DNA from: JAUVKT01 sp036350795
GTDB lineage: Bacteria; Bacteroidota; Bacteroidia; Bacteroidales; VadinHA17
Direction of reading: 5' to 3'
Assembly (NCBI GenBank): GCA_036350795.1
Contig: JAZBNV010000004.1
Location: 39,547-103,546, forward strand
Length of the DNA stretch: 64,000 nucleotides
Below the pieces are notes generated by a model. It searched no databases and had not been told where the DNA came from. It saw only the letters and a program-made list of their open reading frames with translations. Position 1 is the stretch's first letter. Every line of letters starts with the position of its first letter. Positions 42,443 to 51,345 of the stretch are shown here, one piece after another. A program made the position numbers and the translations under genes.

Positions 42443-44503
42443 TCAGTGTTTTGAGGGTGCCGGCAGGCTGATAATTATAGTTGTTCCGCGTCCTTCTTTA
42501 CTTTCGATAGAAATAGAACCCTTGTTTATTCGCACAAGATCGTTGCATAGCTGAAGACCCAGTCCTGTACCTTTTTCATTTTCAGTTCCGGGCGAACTGT
42601 CTACAATCTCTTCGCTGAATATCTTGCTTAGCTTCTCTTCAGGAATGCCAATACCATTGTCCTTAATCCTGACATAAACCATACCATCATTTATAAGCGG
42701 CTCTTCCACGCTTACACTGATGGTGCCATTGGCCTTCGTAAACTTTATGGAATTTGAAAGGGTATTTCGGATAATTATATTTACCAGGTCGATATCGCAG
42801 ATAGCTGTCGGGTCTCCCTTGTGAGAATATGTCAGGCTGATCTGCTTCCTGTTTGCCGATTCCATCATAAGATTGAAATTTTCAAGAACCAGGTCAGTCA
42901 GGTTAACACGTTCAGGATTGTAAGCTATACGGTTTCGCTGGCCTTCTCCCCACATCAGCAGGTTGTCGATCAGGTTTGCAGCAAAACCTGACTGTTGAGA
43001 TATTGAATTAATCACAGTTTTCTGAACCCCGGGGTCATTATTGTTACGCAGGTGTTCAATCATTAAGGAGAGGTTAAGCACCGGCGATTTCAGGTCGTGG
43101 GCAATAATAGAAAAGATCCTGTTTTTTATTGCAATATTTTTCTCCAGTTCAATATTTTTTTGCTCGGCAAACTTTTTCTGTTTTACAAGCTCAGCTTTCT
43201 GGTTGCTTAGTTCAGAAGTACGGTCAATTACAATATTCTCCAGGTTCCGGTTAACAAACTCTATTTCCTCAAGTAGCTTTTTTTCTTTTCTTACAGATAG
43301 TACCCATCTGTATAATAATGCCACTACCTGCATTATCATAAAAAAGACAAGAGTATGATTAAGTATATTCTCACTTGATATCAGCCTGGTGGAAGTGGAA
43401 CGCATTGTATCATTTGCCACACCAAGCAGAAGTGCCGAGAAGCCTATGGCAATAGCAATTGCATATCCCTTTTCCTTAATTGCAGCTATTAAGCTTCTTA
43501 TGGCATAATATGTTACAATTAAGATAACAACAGGTATAAATATAATAATACTGTAAGAGAATATTGTAACCGGAAATAATAGTACGGCCAGGCAGCCGGA
43601 AACCAGTAATACACTTACAGCTGTATTTATCCAGGGCATATACCTGTCCTTATAAATATAATAGAAGTACCACATTGCAAACAGCAGGGCAAGAAAGGAA
43701 CTTAAATATTCCATTTTAATCAGCCAGTGCCAGTTAAGGTCTATAAATGTTAATATATGGAACGAACCTGTAAACAGCGACCTGAGCAGCAGGAAAAGTG
43801 TGCTGAGCGAAAAATACAGCATGGATCTGTCGTTCCTGAACATAAGAAAAAACAGGAAATAGAAACCAGAAAAAGCCAGCAGCATCCCGTACGACAATAA
43901 GGTGAACACGGAATTCTGCCTTAAGTCTTTTTCGACAATTTCGCTCCGGCCAAATTTCATGGGGAGCCAGAATCCTCCTCTCCTGTGATGGAAATTGGAT
44001 ACATTAATCAGCACATCAATTGTGTCGGATTGAGGATAAAAGGAATAATTTACAGGAGTATAATCAGGCTTGGTGGTCTCAAAGCTTGTCCCGCTTATGC
44101 CGCTGTTGTGAATATATCTGCCATTCACATAGAGTTTGAATGAGGAGTCGAAAACCGGTACTGCAAGCATCAGTTTTTCCCTGTATGACTGTGGCAGCAG
44201 TATCCTTAAGCGGTATGTGGCGTAGCCATGTGCTGTTACCTCCGGAATTTGTGCCCTGTAATCGGTCCAGTACGACGGTACATCAACAAATTCGGCCGAG
44301 CTTACCGTGGATTCCTGCAGCGACATCTGTGGATCCAGCTGCAGATTCCAGAAGAACTCCCATTCACCCCTTAGCTCAATTGTTTTTTCAGGCACTCCGC
44401 TATACCTGAAGTCAAGTATCCCATTTTTAATTTCTGCCTGACCGTATAAGCCGGCGGATACGCCAGACACTATTAATAACAGTAGTAAAACTCTTTGCTT
44501 CAT
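42443..44503 (-). CDS. 7TM-DISM sensor histidine kinase
   Basis: 686 residues from the ATG at 44503, which gives a proper signal peptide (ending near GLYGQ). A periplasmic 7TMR-DISMED2-type beta domain (about 25-180) is followed by seven membrane helices (about 190-390), a coiled coil (about 400-458), a HisKA domain with His469 in SIIAHDLKSPV, and a HATPase domain with an N-box (NIIIRNTLSNSIKFT), G1 (DNGIGIPEEKL) and G2 (GTGLGLQL). The periplasmic module often binds carbohydrates in relatives. No response regulator is adjacent, so it is an orphan. It converges with hypE across 7 bases, so it is unlikely to be part of the hydrogenase cluster. Confidence 0.92.
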   Translation of the reverse strand: MKQRVLLLLLIVSGVSAGLYGQAEIKNGILDFRYSGVPEKTIELRGEWEFFWNLQLDPQMSLQESTVSSAEFVDVPSYWTDYRAQIPEVTAHGYATYRLRILLPQSYREKLMLAVPVFDSSFKLYVNGRYIHNSGISGTSFETTKPDYTPVNYSFYPQSDTIDVLINVSNFHHRRGGFWLPMKFGRSEIVEKDLRQNSVFTLLSYGMLLAFSGFYFLFFLMFRNDRSMLYFSLSTLFLLLRSLFTGSFHILTFIDLNWHWLIKMEYLSSFLALLFAMWYFYYIYKDRYMPWINTAVSVLLVSGCLAVLLFPVTIFSYSIIIFIPVVILIVTYYAIRSLIAAIKEKGYAIAIAIGFSALLLGVANDTMRSTSTRLISSENILNHTLVFFMIMQVVALLYRWVLSVRKEKKLLEEIEFVNRNLENIVIDRTSELSNQKAELVKQKKFAEQKNIELEKNIAIKNRIFSIIAHDLKSPVLNLSLMIEHLRNNNDPGVQKTVINSISQQSGFAANLIDNLLMWGEGQRNRIAYNPERVNLTDLVLENFNLMMESANRKQISLTYSHKGDPTAICDIDLVNIIIRNTLSNSIKFTKANGTISVSVEEPLINDGMVYVRIKDNGIGIPEEKLSKIFSEEIVDSSPGTENEKGTGLGLQLCNDLVRINKGSISIESKEGRGTTIIISLPAPSKH

Positions 44504-44570
44504 TCTCCCTTCCCGGCTATTATAAAAATCCAATGGCTCTAAAAATAATCAAAATTATATTATCAGGCTA

Positions 44571-46319
44571 TCAGGCAAATTCTACAAGAGGGCTGCCCTT
44601 TGTAAGAAAGTCTCCATGTTTACATTTTACTTTCCTGATTTTACCTGATCTGTCCGACAGGATTTCATCATAGGTAGATCCCGCCTGTATGTAACATATT
44701 CTCTGTCCTTTATGAAGCGTATCGCCGGGTGATAGTTCAAATGTTTCGTAAGGGATGTAATCACTTCCTCCAACATAAAAGAGTATTACCCCATTGTGGG
44801 GTGCATAAATGCTTGCCATATTCTTTTTCTGTTCCGCAGCTTTATTGCCAGCCATTTCTTCTTCTCTCCTTGCCTCAAGTTCCTCTTCGAACCTTTCTTT
44901 TGCAAGACCTGATTTATAATCCCTGTACTGTCTCTCGTGCATTGCAAACTCAAAAAGCTCTTCTTCGTCTTCTCCTGTTTCCCATCCGTTCAGGGCCATC
45001 TCGTCCCTGTATTTTTGAAGCTCGTCGGGATAATTTTCCTGGGGTGTTCCGCTCATAAATTCATGTCCCTGTTCTGCTGCCAGCCTGATAATCTCCGGAT
45101 CCAGTTCACCGGGCAGCCTTCCTGATTTACCCAGTATCATATCCCATGTATTACGGTCTATCATCGAGAATCTTTCCTTACCATTGCTAAGCTGAATTAT
45201 ATTCATCAGGGCAACATTTTTAACATACTGGCTGAATGGGGTTACGAGTGGGGGATAACCCAGTTTTGGCCAGATATATTCAACTTCCTTGAACAGCATT
45301 ACAAGCAATTCATCCTCCTTCAGAGTTTTTTTATCATTCGCTTTAAGTGTGTTGTTAATGCCACTGTGTACTCCTTTTAAATCTGCCATCAGGCTGCCCA
45401 TCATTCCCCCCGGCAATCCACTTCCAACCAGCAGGGAAGTCATTTGCCTGTTCCTTTTGTCGATGAAATAGCCCAGGAAATCTTCGATAAATGATTGGGT
45501 CAGCGACCTTACCTTCATATATGCTTCCATATTGATATCAGGCACATCAAAACCAGCGTCTTTTAACATTGCCTGTACAGCTATCAGGTCAGGATGAACC
45601 ATACCCCAGCTCAGTGGTTCCATTGCAACATCCAGGAAATCGACACCTGCATGTGCAACTTCGTACATGGAGGCCATTGATAAACCTGGACCTACGTGAC
45701 CGTGATACTGCACTATAATCTCAGGGTACTTCTTTTTTATCGATCTTACAAGCTTGCCGAGCATGGCCGGCCGGCCGATACCTGCCATATCCTTAAGGCA
45801 TATTTCATCGGCACCGTATTCAACAAGCTTATCAACCACACCCATATAATATTCCACAGTATGAACAGGTGAGTAGGTAATTGAAAGTGTTGCCTGGGAT
45901 ATCATACCTGCCTCCCTGGCATATTTGATTGATAATTCCAGGTTACGATGATCGTTCAGACCACAGAACGACCTGGCAATATCAACTCCCTGTGCCTTTT
46001 TTACCCTGAACATAAGTCTCCTTATATCAGAAGGTACAGGGTACATACGAATTCCATTCAGAGCCCTTTCAAGCATATGAGTTTTGATGCCTGCCTCATT
46101 AAATGGCTGTACCCAGTCCCTTACAGCCCTGTTTGGATTTTCACCGTAAAGAAGCTGTACCTGCTCAAAGGCACCCCCGTTGGTTTCGATACGATCAAAG
46201 CATCCCATTTCAATAATATGAGGAGCAACAAGCTTTAATTGATCCCTCCGTGGCTGGTACTTTCCTGAAGATTGCCACATATCCCTGTATACAAGGCTGA
46301 ATTTAATTTTTCCTTTCAT
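44571..46319 (-). CDS. PycB/oxaloacetate decarboxylase alpha-like carboxyltransferase, biotin lysine missing
   Basis: 582 residues. The N-terminal DRE-TIM barrel (about 1-300) has the metal-binding pattern of the carboxyltransferase family (FSLVYRDMWQS in place of the usual LRDxxQS, CLKDMAGIGRP, IVQYHGHVGPG). A conserved carboxylase domain follows (about 300-460), then a charged linker. The last 75 residues fold like a biotinyl/lipoyl domain (YAPHNGVIL, GDTLHKGQRICYIQAGSTYDEI), but where biotin proteins have EAMKM this one has QAGST, with no lysine. It cannot be biotinylated there, so it must rely on a separate carrier, like the transcarboxylase 5S subunit, or has another role. Stand-alone gene. 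Confidence 0.85.
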   Translation of the reverse strand: MKGKIKFSLVYRDMWQSSGKYQPRRDQLKLVAPHIIEMGCFDRIETNGGAFEQVQLLYGENPNRAVRDWVQPFNEAGIKTHMLERALNGIRMYPVPSDIRRLMFRVKKAQGVDIARSFCGLNDHRNLELSIKYAREAGMISQATLSITYSPVHTVEYYMGVVDKLVEYGADEICLKDMAGIGRPAMLGKLVRSIKKKYPEIIVQYHGHVGPGLSMASMYEVAHAGVDFLDVAMEPLSWGMVHPDLIAVQAMLKDAGFDVPDINMEAYMKVRSLTQSFIEDFLGYFIDKRNRQMTSLLVGSGLPGGMMGSLMADLKGVHSGINNTLKANDKKTLKEDELLVMLFKEVEYIWPKLGYPPLVTPFSQYVKNVALMNIIQLSNGKERFSMIDRNTWDMILGKSGRLPGELDPEIIRLAAEQGHEFMSGTPQENYPDELQKYRDEMALNGWETGEDEEELFEFAMHERQYRDYKSGLAKERFEEELEARREEEMAGNKAAEQKKNMASIYAPHNGVILFYVGGSDYIPYETFELSPGDTLHKGQRICYIQAGSTYDEILSDRSGKIRKVKCKHGDFLTKGSPLVEFA

Positions 46320-46505
46320 AATTGTAAATCCCCAAAATTTATCAAAAATACTAAAATGCGCGGATGAAGCAGTCTTAAGCTAACAAATAAATTTAAGAGA
46401 ATATGCCGGGGCTTCTGCCTGGGAATGCCGGTATTTCTTTTTTACAATAACTTATTTTTTCATTGTTTTCAGCTAAGCCGGCCCATAAATGATTATGTTT
46501 ATTTA

Positions 46506-46513
46506 TAACTTTG
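46506..46513 (+). promoter_or_regulatory. -7 box for the class II aldolase gene
   Basis: TAACTTTG matches TAnnTTTG and lies 55 bases before the start codon. No clear -33 element was seen. Confidence 0.45.
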
Positions 46514-46567
46514 CATTCAGGGGATATTGTGTTGAAAATAAAGTTCACTTACTCAATATAATCAGAA

Positions 46568-47221
46568 ATGGAAGAGCAGCAGGCAAGAGTGCTGGTTTGC
46601 GAAGCCGGCAGGCGATTACTGAAGGAAAACCTTGTTGTTGGAACATGGGGGAATGTAAGCATAAGACTCACTAAGAATGAGATGATAATAAGCCCGGGTG
46701 GTCTCAGATACGAGGATCTTGAGCCTGGTGACCTGGTAAAGGTAAATATTGAAACACTGGATTATAAGGGTAGTAACAAACCATCGTCCGAAAAGAACCT
46801 GCATGCCAGTATCTACAAGGACCGGAAAAATATTAATGCCATAATACATACCCACCAGCAGAATGCTTCAACACTGGCAGCGGCACGACGTAAACTGCCA
46901 CCCGTGCTGGATGATCTGGCACAGGTGGTTGGTCCCGATGTAAGGGTAGCTGACTATGCTCCTTCTTCGTCCGTGGCAATTGCAAAAAATACGGTAAAAG
47001 CCCTCAGGGGAAGAATGGCTGCTTTTATGGCCAATCATGGGGCTGTTTGCCTTGGCCGTAATATGGACGAGGCTTTTATAGTTGCACAGGTACTGGAAAA
47101 GGCCTGTAAAACTTATATAGAAGCAGAATTTATTGGCGGAGCAAAAAAGATTGGAAAATTTGATGCCCTGTTTATGCACCAGTACTACCTCAGGAAGTAC
47201 TCGAAGCAACAAAAAAAGTAA
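46568..47221 (+). CDS. Class II aldolase/adducin family protein
   Basis: A 217-residue zinc-dependent aldolase/epimerase-like enzyme of the FucA/AraD/AraB-adducin superfamily. Visible elements: GTWGNVSIRL (phosphate loop), SPGGLRYEDLEPGDLVKV, the Zn ligands in IIHTHQQNAS and the later ANHGAVCLG. Likely substrates are a sugar phosphate such as L-fuculose-1-phosphate or L-ribulose-5-phosphate. No other sugar-pathway genes are adjacent, so the specific reaction is not assigned. Confidence 0.88.
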   Translation: MEEQQARVLVCEAGRRLLKENLVVGTWGNVSIRLTKNEMIISPGGLRYEDLEPGDLVKVNIETLDYKGSNKPSSEKNLHASIYKDRKNINAIIHTHQQNASTLAAARRKLPPVLDDLAQVVGPDVRVADYAPSSSVAIAKNTVKALRGRMAAFMANHGAVCLGRNMDEAFIVAQVLEKACKTYIEAEFIGGAKKIGKFDALFMHQYYLRKYSKQQKK

Positions 47222-47301
47222 AGCAGGCTACCGGGGAGGTACACCTGCTTCACAAACCTAAAACTTGATCGTAGAAGAAACTACTCAGTTAATATATAGA
47301 G

Positions 47302-47790
47302 CTACTTAACTGCAAAAACTTCTTCGTAGTCGGTTACCAGCTGTGGGAAATAAACGGAGATCAGTTTAACGTGATCAATCTTCGATTTCTCAAGCTGTGT
47401 TATAACCTTCTGGTGAAAATACTGCGACCTGTTGAGTTGTTGCTTATCAGTAACAAAGCCATCCTTCCTGTACTTCTTGTCAACTGCCTTTACACCAAAA
47501 TATCTTCCGTTACAGTCATACTGCATTGTAAGCTGATCAGACTGAACCAGGTAAGAGGTACAGTTCTTGTCTGTTTCGTCTACCGCGACAGTAAGTGATA
47601 TATCGGAATTCTCGTACGACACTACGAAGGTCTCGAGAGCGTTGCCATTAACCATAATCGGGTCACTGGCTTTTTCAATTACATAGTTGCCCAGGCAACA
47701 GTTTGTTTTTCCCCTGGCTACGGGGTCCATTGCAAATCCTGCTGTCCCGAGCAGGGTGGCTACAATAGCTAAGCTTAAAATTCTTTTCAT
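47302..47790 (-). CDS. Small secreted protein of unknown function
   Basis: 162 residues from the ATG at 47790, which opens a signal peptide (MKRILSLAIVATLLGTAGFA); an upstream in-frame ATG would bury it. The mature part has three cysteines (a pair in TNCCLGN, one in KNCTSY and a further one in YDCNGR) and a beta-rich pattern. The central region reads like a small lipocalin-type or DUF-type periplasmic protein. I do not recognise the family. It has its own promoter region facing the glycyl-radical gene pair. Confidence 0.7.
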   Translation of the reverse strand: MKRILSLAIVATLLGTAGFAMDPVARGKTNCCLGNYVIEKASDPIMVNGNALETFVVSYENSDISLTVAVDETDKNCTSYLVQSDQLTMQYDCNGRYFGVKAVDKKYRKDGFVTDKQQLNRSQYFHQKVITQLEKSKIDHVKLISVYFPQLVTDYEEVFAVK

Positions 47791-48156
47791 GGCTGCGTTT
47801 AGTTTTAAAGTTGAGCTTTTACTGTCCGGGTAATACTCAACAAAGTTTCCATTCATTATTATAGACGTACAAGTTAAGATCTTGTTGCAAGCATGTCTGT
47901 TAATGTTGTGTTAATGTTATGCTAATGATAAATTCCAGCTGAAAAATCTGCATTCAGTCACTCTTCCGTATGTGCTTTTTTTTTCATATCTTTCGCCCGA
48001 ATATTAGTTATGCTTGATAACCTTACATATAGCTTTATGTACAACAGGCTGGGACGCCGACTCTACGAGTGCCGGATGTTCTATATGTGCTAACTTTTGA
48101 CTTATCTCCTCCGGTGATCCCGGAATTTTCACCTTTATTTCGTTAAACTCCCATAG
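47791..48156. other. 366-base intergenic region before the glycyl-radical pair
   Basis: It holds the divergent control regions of the secreted protein and of the activase. TGTTAATGT occurs twice 11 bases apart (47898-47906 and 47909-47917), about one helical turn. A T-run followed by TATCTTTC near 47986-47995 is an imperfect -7 box, which would give a leader of about 150 bases. On the minus strand 48004-48160 translates into a plausible protein fragment (see findings), but no functional gene is supported. Confidence 0.5.
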
Positions 48157-48957
48157 ATGGAAGGAATTATTTTCAATATTAAGCGATATGCAATTCATGA
48201 TGGTCCCGGTATCAGGGTTACCTTCTTTATGAAGGGATGCCCGCTTTCGTGCTGGTGGTGCCATAATCCTGAAGGTATTTCGCCTCGTATTGAAAAAGTG
48301 GCAAGGATAGACAGGATTGGTCAAAAGGAATTCAGGGTAAACGAAGAGGTTGGTAAAAAATACTCAGTAGCGGGTTTACTGGAGATTGTTGATAAAGAAA
48401 GAGTGTTTCTGGAAGAGTCGGCAGGCGGAGTTACCTTCTCAGGCGGAGAGCCCCTTATGCAGAGTGAATTTGTTATTGAAGCAATGAAAGCTCTGCGCAG
48501 TAAGGGAATCCATACCTGCCTCGATACCTCGGGCCAGGCAGACAGGGCTGTTATTGAGAATGTAATACCACATACTGATTTGTTCCTTCTCGATATAAAA
48601 CATGTGGACAGTGCTTTACATAAGAAATTTACAGGGGTCTCAAATAAAAGGATATTTGATAATTACGACCGCCTGTTTTCAAGTGGAAAGGATATTTTTG
48701 TCAGGATACCTGTTATACCTGGCTTTAACGATGACGAAACGAATCTGAAAGCTATAAGGGATTACCTGGTAGGTAAAAGGGATAAAAACTTATTGGGGAT
48801 CGATCTCCTGTCTTATCACAGGATAGGTGCATCCAAGTATAAAAGATTTGGAATGGAATTTAAAATGGATGGAGTTGAAGAACCCTCCGTTGAAAGAATG
48901 AAGGAGCTGAAAAGTTTTTTTTCAGAACCTGGCTTTAAAGTTAAAATTGGCGGATAA
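48157..48957 (+). CDS. Glycyl-radical enzyme activase (radical SAM)
   Basis: A 266-residue radical SAM protein that installs the glycyl radical on its partner. The cluster motif CxxxCxxC is C28-C32-C35 (GCPLSCWWCHNPEG), preceded by the typical YAIHDGPGIRVTFFMKG and followed by GGVTFSGGEPLMQ and DIKH segments. It lacks the two-cluster ferredoxin insert found in most activases of dehydratase-type glycyl-radical enzymes, being closer in size to PflA. It overlaps or touches the enzyme gene that follows (stop at 48955-48957, ATG at 48959), so the two are co-translated. Confidence 0.93.
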   Translation: MEGIIFNIKRYAIHDGPGIRVTFFMKGCPLSCWWCHNPEGISPRIEKVARIDRIGQKEFRVNEEVGKKYSVAGLLEIVDKERVFLEESAGGVTFSGGEPLMQSEFVIEAMKALRSKGIHTCLDTSGQADRAVIENVIPHTDLFLLDIKHVDSALHKKFTGVSNKRIFDNYDRLFSSGKDIFVRIPVIPGFNDDETNLKAIRDYLVGKRDKNLLGIDLLSYHRIGASKYKRFGMEFKMDGVEEPSVERMKELKSFFSEPGFKVKIGG

Positions 48958-48958
48958 A

Positions 48959-51328
48959 ATGAAACTGACCGAAAGAATAATAAAATTAAGAGAGCAGAGC
49001 CTTAACGCAGTTGAGACTCTCTCAGCAGAAAGAGCTGTACTGGTAACCGAATTTTACCGCAGTTCTGCAGCAATGGAACTGCCGGCACCTATTAAGAGGG
49101 CACGGGCATTTGAATATATACTGGCAAATAAGAGCCTGTGTGTCAATGACGGAGAACTGATAGTGGGAGAGAGAGGGCCGGCCCCGAAAGCTACCCCAAC
49201 CTATCCTGAAATTAGTTTACATTCGATCGATGACCTGGAAATACTTGATTCGCGTAAGAAAGTATTTTTCAGGGTTGATGATGAAGTAAAAAGGATTTAC
49301 AGGGATGAAATAATTCCTTACTGGAAAGGTAAAAGCAACAGGGACAGGATAATGAACCTTATGACTCCTGAATGGCTGAAGGCCTATAAAGCAGGTGTAT
49401 TTACCGAATTCCAGGAACAGAGAGCTCCCGGGCATACGGTACTGGGATATAAGATGTTTTCGAAAGGATTCCTGGATCTGAAAGAAGATATCAGGAAATC
49501 TGTGCAGGCACTCGATTTTTACAATGATCCTGATGCCTATGATAAGAAAACAGAACTCGAGGCAATGGATATAGCCTGTGATGCAATAATAATGTATGCA
49601 GGCAGGAATGCAGACGAGCTCGACAGGCTGGCCTCCGAATGTAGTAATGCCGGGCGCAGGAAAGAGCTTCAGGATATGGCAGAAGTATGCAGGAGGGTTC
49701 CTGCCAATGCACCCCGTACCTTTCATGAGATGCTGCAGCACTACTGGTTTATTCATCTTGGTGTTGTTACGGAGCTGAATCCGTGGGACTCATTTAATCC
49801 AGGCCGTCTCGATCAGCATCTTTATCCCGTTTATAAGAGCGATATCGAATCAGGCAGACTGGATGAGGATAAGGCTTATGAATTGCTTGGATCTTTCTGG
49901 GTTAAATTTAATAATCACCCCTCTCCACCCAAAATGGGTGTTACAGCACAGGAAAGCAATACCTATACCGATTTCTGCCTGATAAACCTGGGCGGCTTAA
50001 AACCCGATGGCAGCGATGCAGTAAATCCGATGTCGTACATGCTGCTTGATGTGATTAAGGAGATGAGGATATTGCAGCCAAGCTCAATGGTGCAGATAAG
50101 TAAGAAGAATCCTGATAGTTTTATTTATAAAGCACTGGATATTATTAAAACCGGTTTCGGGCAGCCATCCTGCTTCAACACCGATGCAATTATACAGGAG
50201 TTGCTCAGGCAGGGTAAGTCGCTCGAAGATGCCAGGAACGGTGGAGCCTCAGGTTGCGTTGAGACCGGTGCCTTTGGTACCGAGAGTTACTGGCTCAGCG
50301 GTTACTTCAATCTTCCAAAGGTGCTCGAAATTACCCTCTATAACGGAGTCGATCCGCGAACCGGTGAGATGACAGGGATAGAAACAGGTGATGTTTCAGG
50401 TTTTAAAAGCTATAATGAGCTGCTTGAAGCTTTTCGAAAGCAGCTTCAGTTTTTTGCCGATATCAAGGTGAGGGGAAATAACGTAATAGAGAAAACATTC
50501 TCCAATAACCTTCCGGTACCCTTCCTCTCGCTGCTGCTCGACGATTGTATAGCATCCGGTAAAGACTATAACTGTGGCGGGGCAAGGTATAATACCACCT
50601 ATATACAGGGTGTCGGACTGGGAAGTATTACAGATATGCTTACCTCGATAAGGTATAATATCTTCGATAAGGCGAATTTTGCATGGACTGATCTTAAGAA
50701 GGCAATGGAGGATGATTTTAAAGGACATGACCAGATGCAATATGATATTATTTATAATACTCCCAAGTATGGCAACGATGACGACTATGCCGACCAGCAA
50801 TCTGTGGAGGTATTCGAAATATTCTACGATGCAGTAAACGGGAGGCCTACTCCCCGTGGTGGAGTTCACCGCATAAATATGCTCCCAACAACTTCCCATG
50901 TTTATTTTGGAAGCGTTATTGGTGCCTCACCCGATGGACGCAGGGCCTATGTGCCTCTCTCCGAGGGAATTTCACCATTCCAGGGTGTCGACCGCTTAGG
51001 CCCTACAGCAGTAATTAAATCAGCATCCAAGATTGATCATTTAAGAACAGGCGGCACTCTCCTTAACCAGAAATTCAGTCCACAGTTTTTTGAGGATGAG
51101 GATAGCTATTCAAAGATTACCGCGCTTATAAGATCTTATTTCAGGCTCGACGGGCACCATATACAGTTCAATGTTGTGGATGCAGAAACATTGCTCGATG
51201 CCCAGAAACACCCCGAATTATACCGCGACCTGATAGTCAGGGTAGCAGGCTACAGCGACTATTTTAACGACCTGGGTGAAGATCTCCAGAACGAGGTAAT
51301 AAGAAGAACTGCACATGCAGGTATATAA
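48959..51328 (+). CDS. hypD: Glycyl-radical enzyme, probable trans-4-hydroxy-L-proline dehydratase
   Basis: 789 residues from the ATG at 48959; the in-frame TTG at 48947 overlaps the activase. The thiyl Cys433 is in GASGCVETG with Glu435, and the radical Gly764 is in VRVAGYSDY. In the Clostridioides difficile hydroxyproline dehydratase, also 789 aa as I recall, the active site is F152, H160, D278, S334, D339, F340, C434, E436, Y450, T645, G765. This protein has the same residue at each of these, shifted by exactly one: F151, H159, D277, S333, D338, F339, C433, E435, Y449, T644, G764. The reaction would yield pyrroline-5-carboxylate, which proC (not in the window) reduces to proline. The Xaa-Pro peptidase gene that follows supports use of collagen-type peptides. 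Confidence 0.85.
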   Translation: MKLTERIIKLREQSLNAVETLSAERAVLVTEFYRSSAAMELPAPIKRARAFEYILANKSLCVNDGELIVGERGPAPKATPTYPEISLHSIDDLEILDSRKKVFFRVDDEVKRIYRDEIIPYWKGKSNRDRIMNLMTPEWLKAYKAGVFTEFQEQRAPGHTVLGYKMFSKGFLDLKEDIRKSVQALDFYNDPDAYDKKTELEAMDIACDAIIMYAGRNADELDRLASECSNAGRRKELQDMAEVCRRVPANAPRTFHEMLQHYWFIHLGVVTELNPWDSFNPGRLDQHLYPVYKSDIESGRLDEDKAYELLGSFWVKFNNHPSPPKMGVTAQESNTYTDFCLINLGGLKPDGSDAVNPMSYMLLDVIKEMRILQPSSMVQISKKNPDSFIYKALDIIKTGFGQPSCFNTDAIIQELLRQGKSLEDARNGGASGCVETGAFGTESYWLSGYFNLPKVLEITLYNGVDPRTGEMTGIETGDVSGFKSYNELLEAFRKQLQFFADIKVRGNNVIEKTFSNNLPVPFLSLLLDDCIASGKDYNCGGARYNTTYIQGVGLGSITDMLTSIRYNIFDKANFAWTDLKKAMEDDFKGHDQMQYDIIYNTPKYGNDDDYADQQSVEVFEIFYDAVNGRPTPRGGVHRINMLPTTSHVYFGSVIGASPDGRRAYVPLSEGISPFQGVDRLGPTAVIKSASKIDHLRTGGTLLNQKFSPQFFEDEDSYSKITALIRSYFRLDGHHIQFNVVDAETLLDAQKHPELYRDLIVRVAGYSDYFNDLGEDLQNEVIRRTAHAGI

Positions 51329-51345
51329 AACTAAACCAGCTAACT

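Noticed and set aside
42443..44503. Histidine kinase as regulator of the hydrogenase cluster
   Set aside because: It is convergent, has no response regulator nearby and its sensor domain type is usually carbohydrate-linked; nearness alone is weak.
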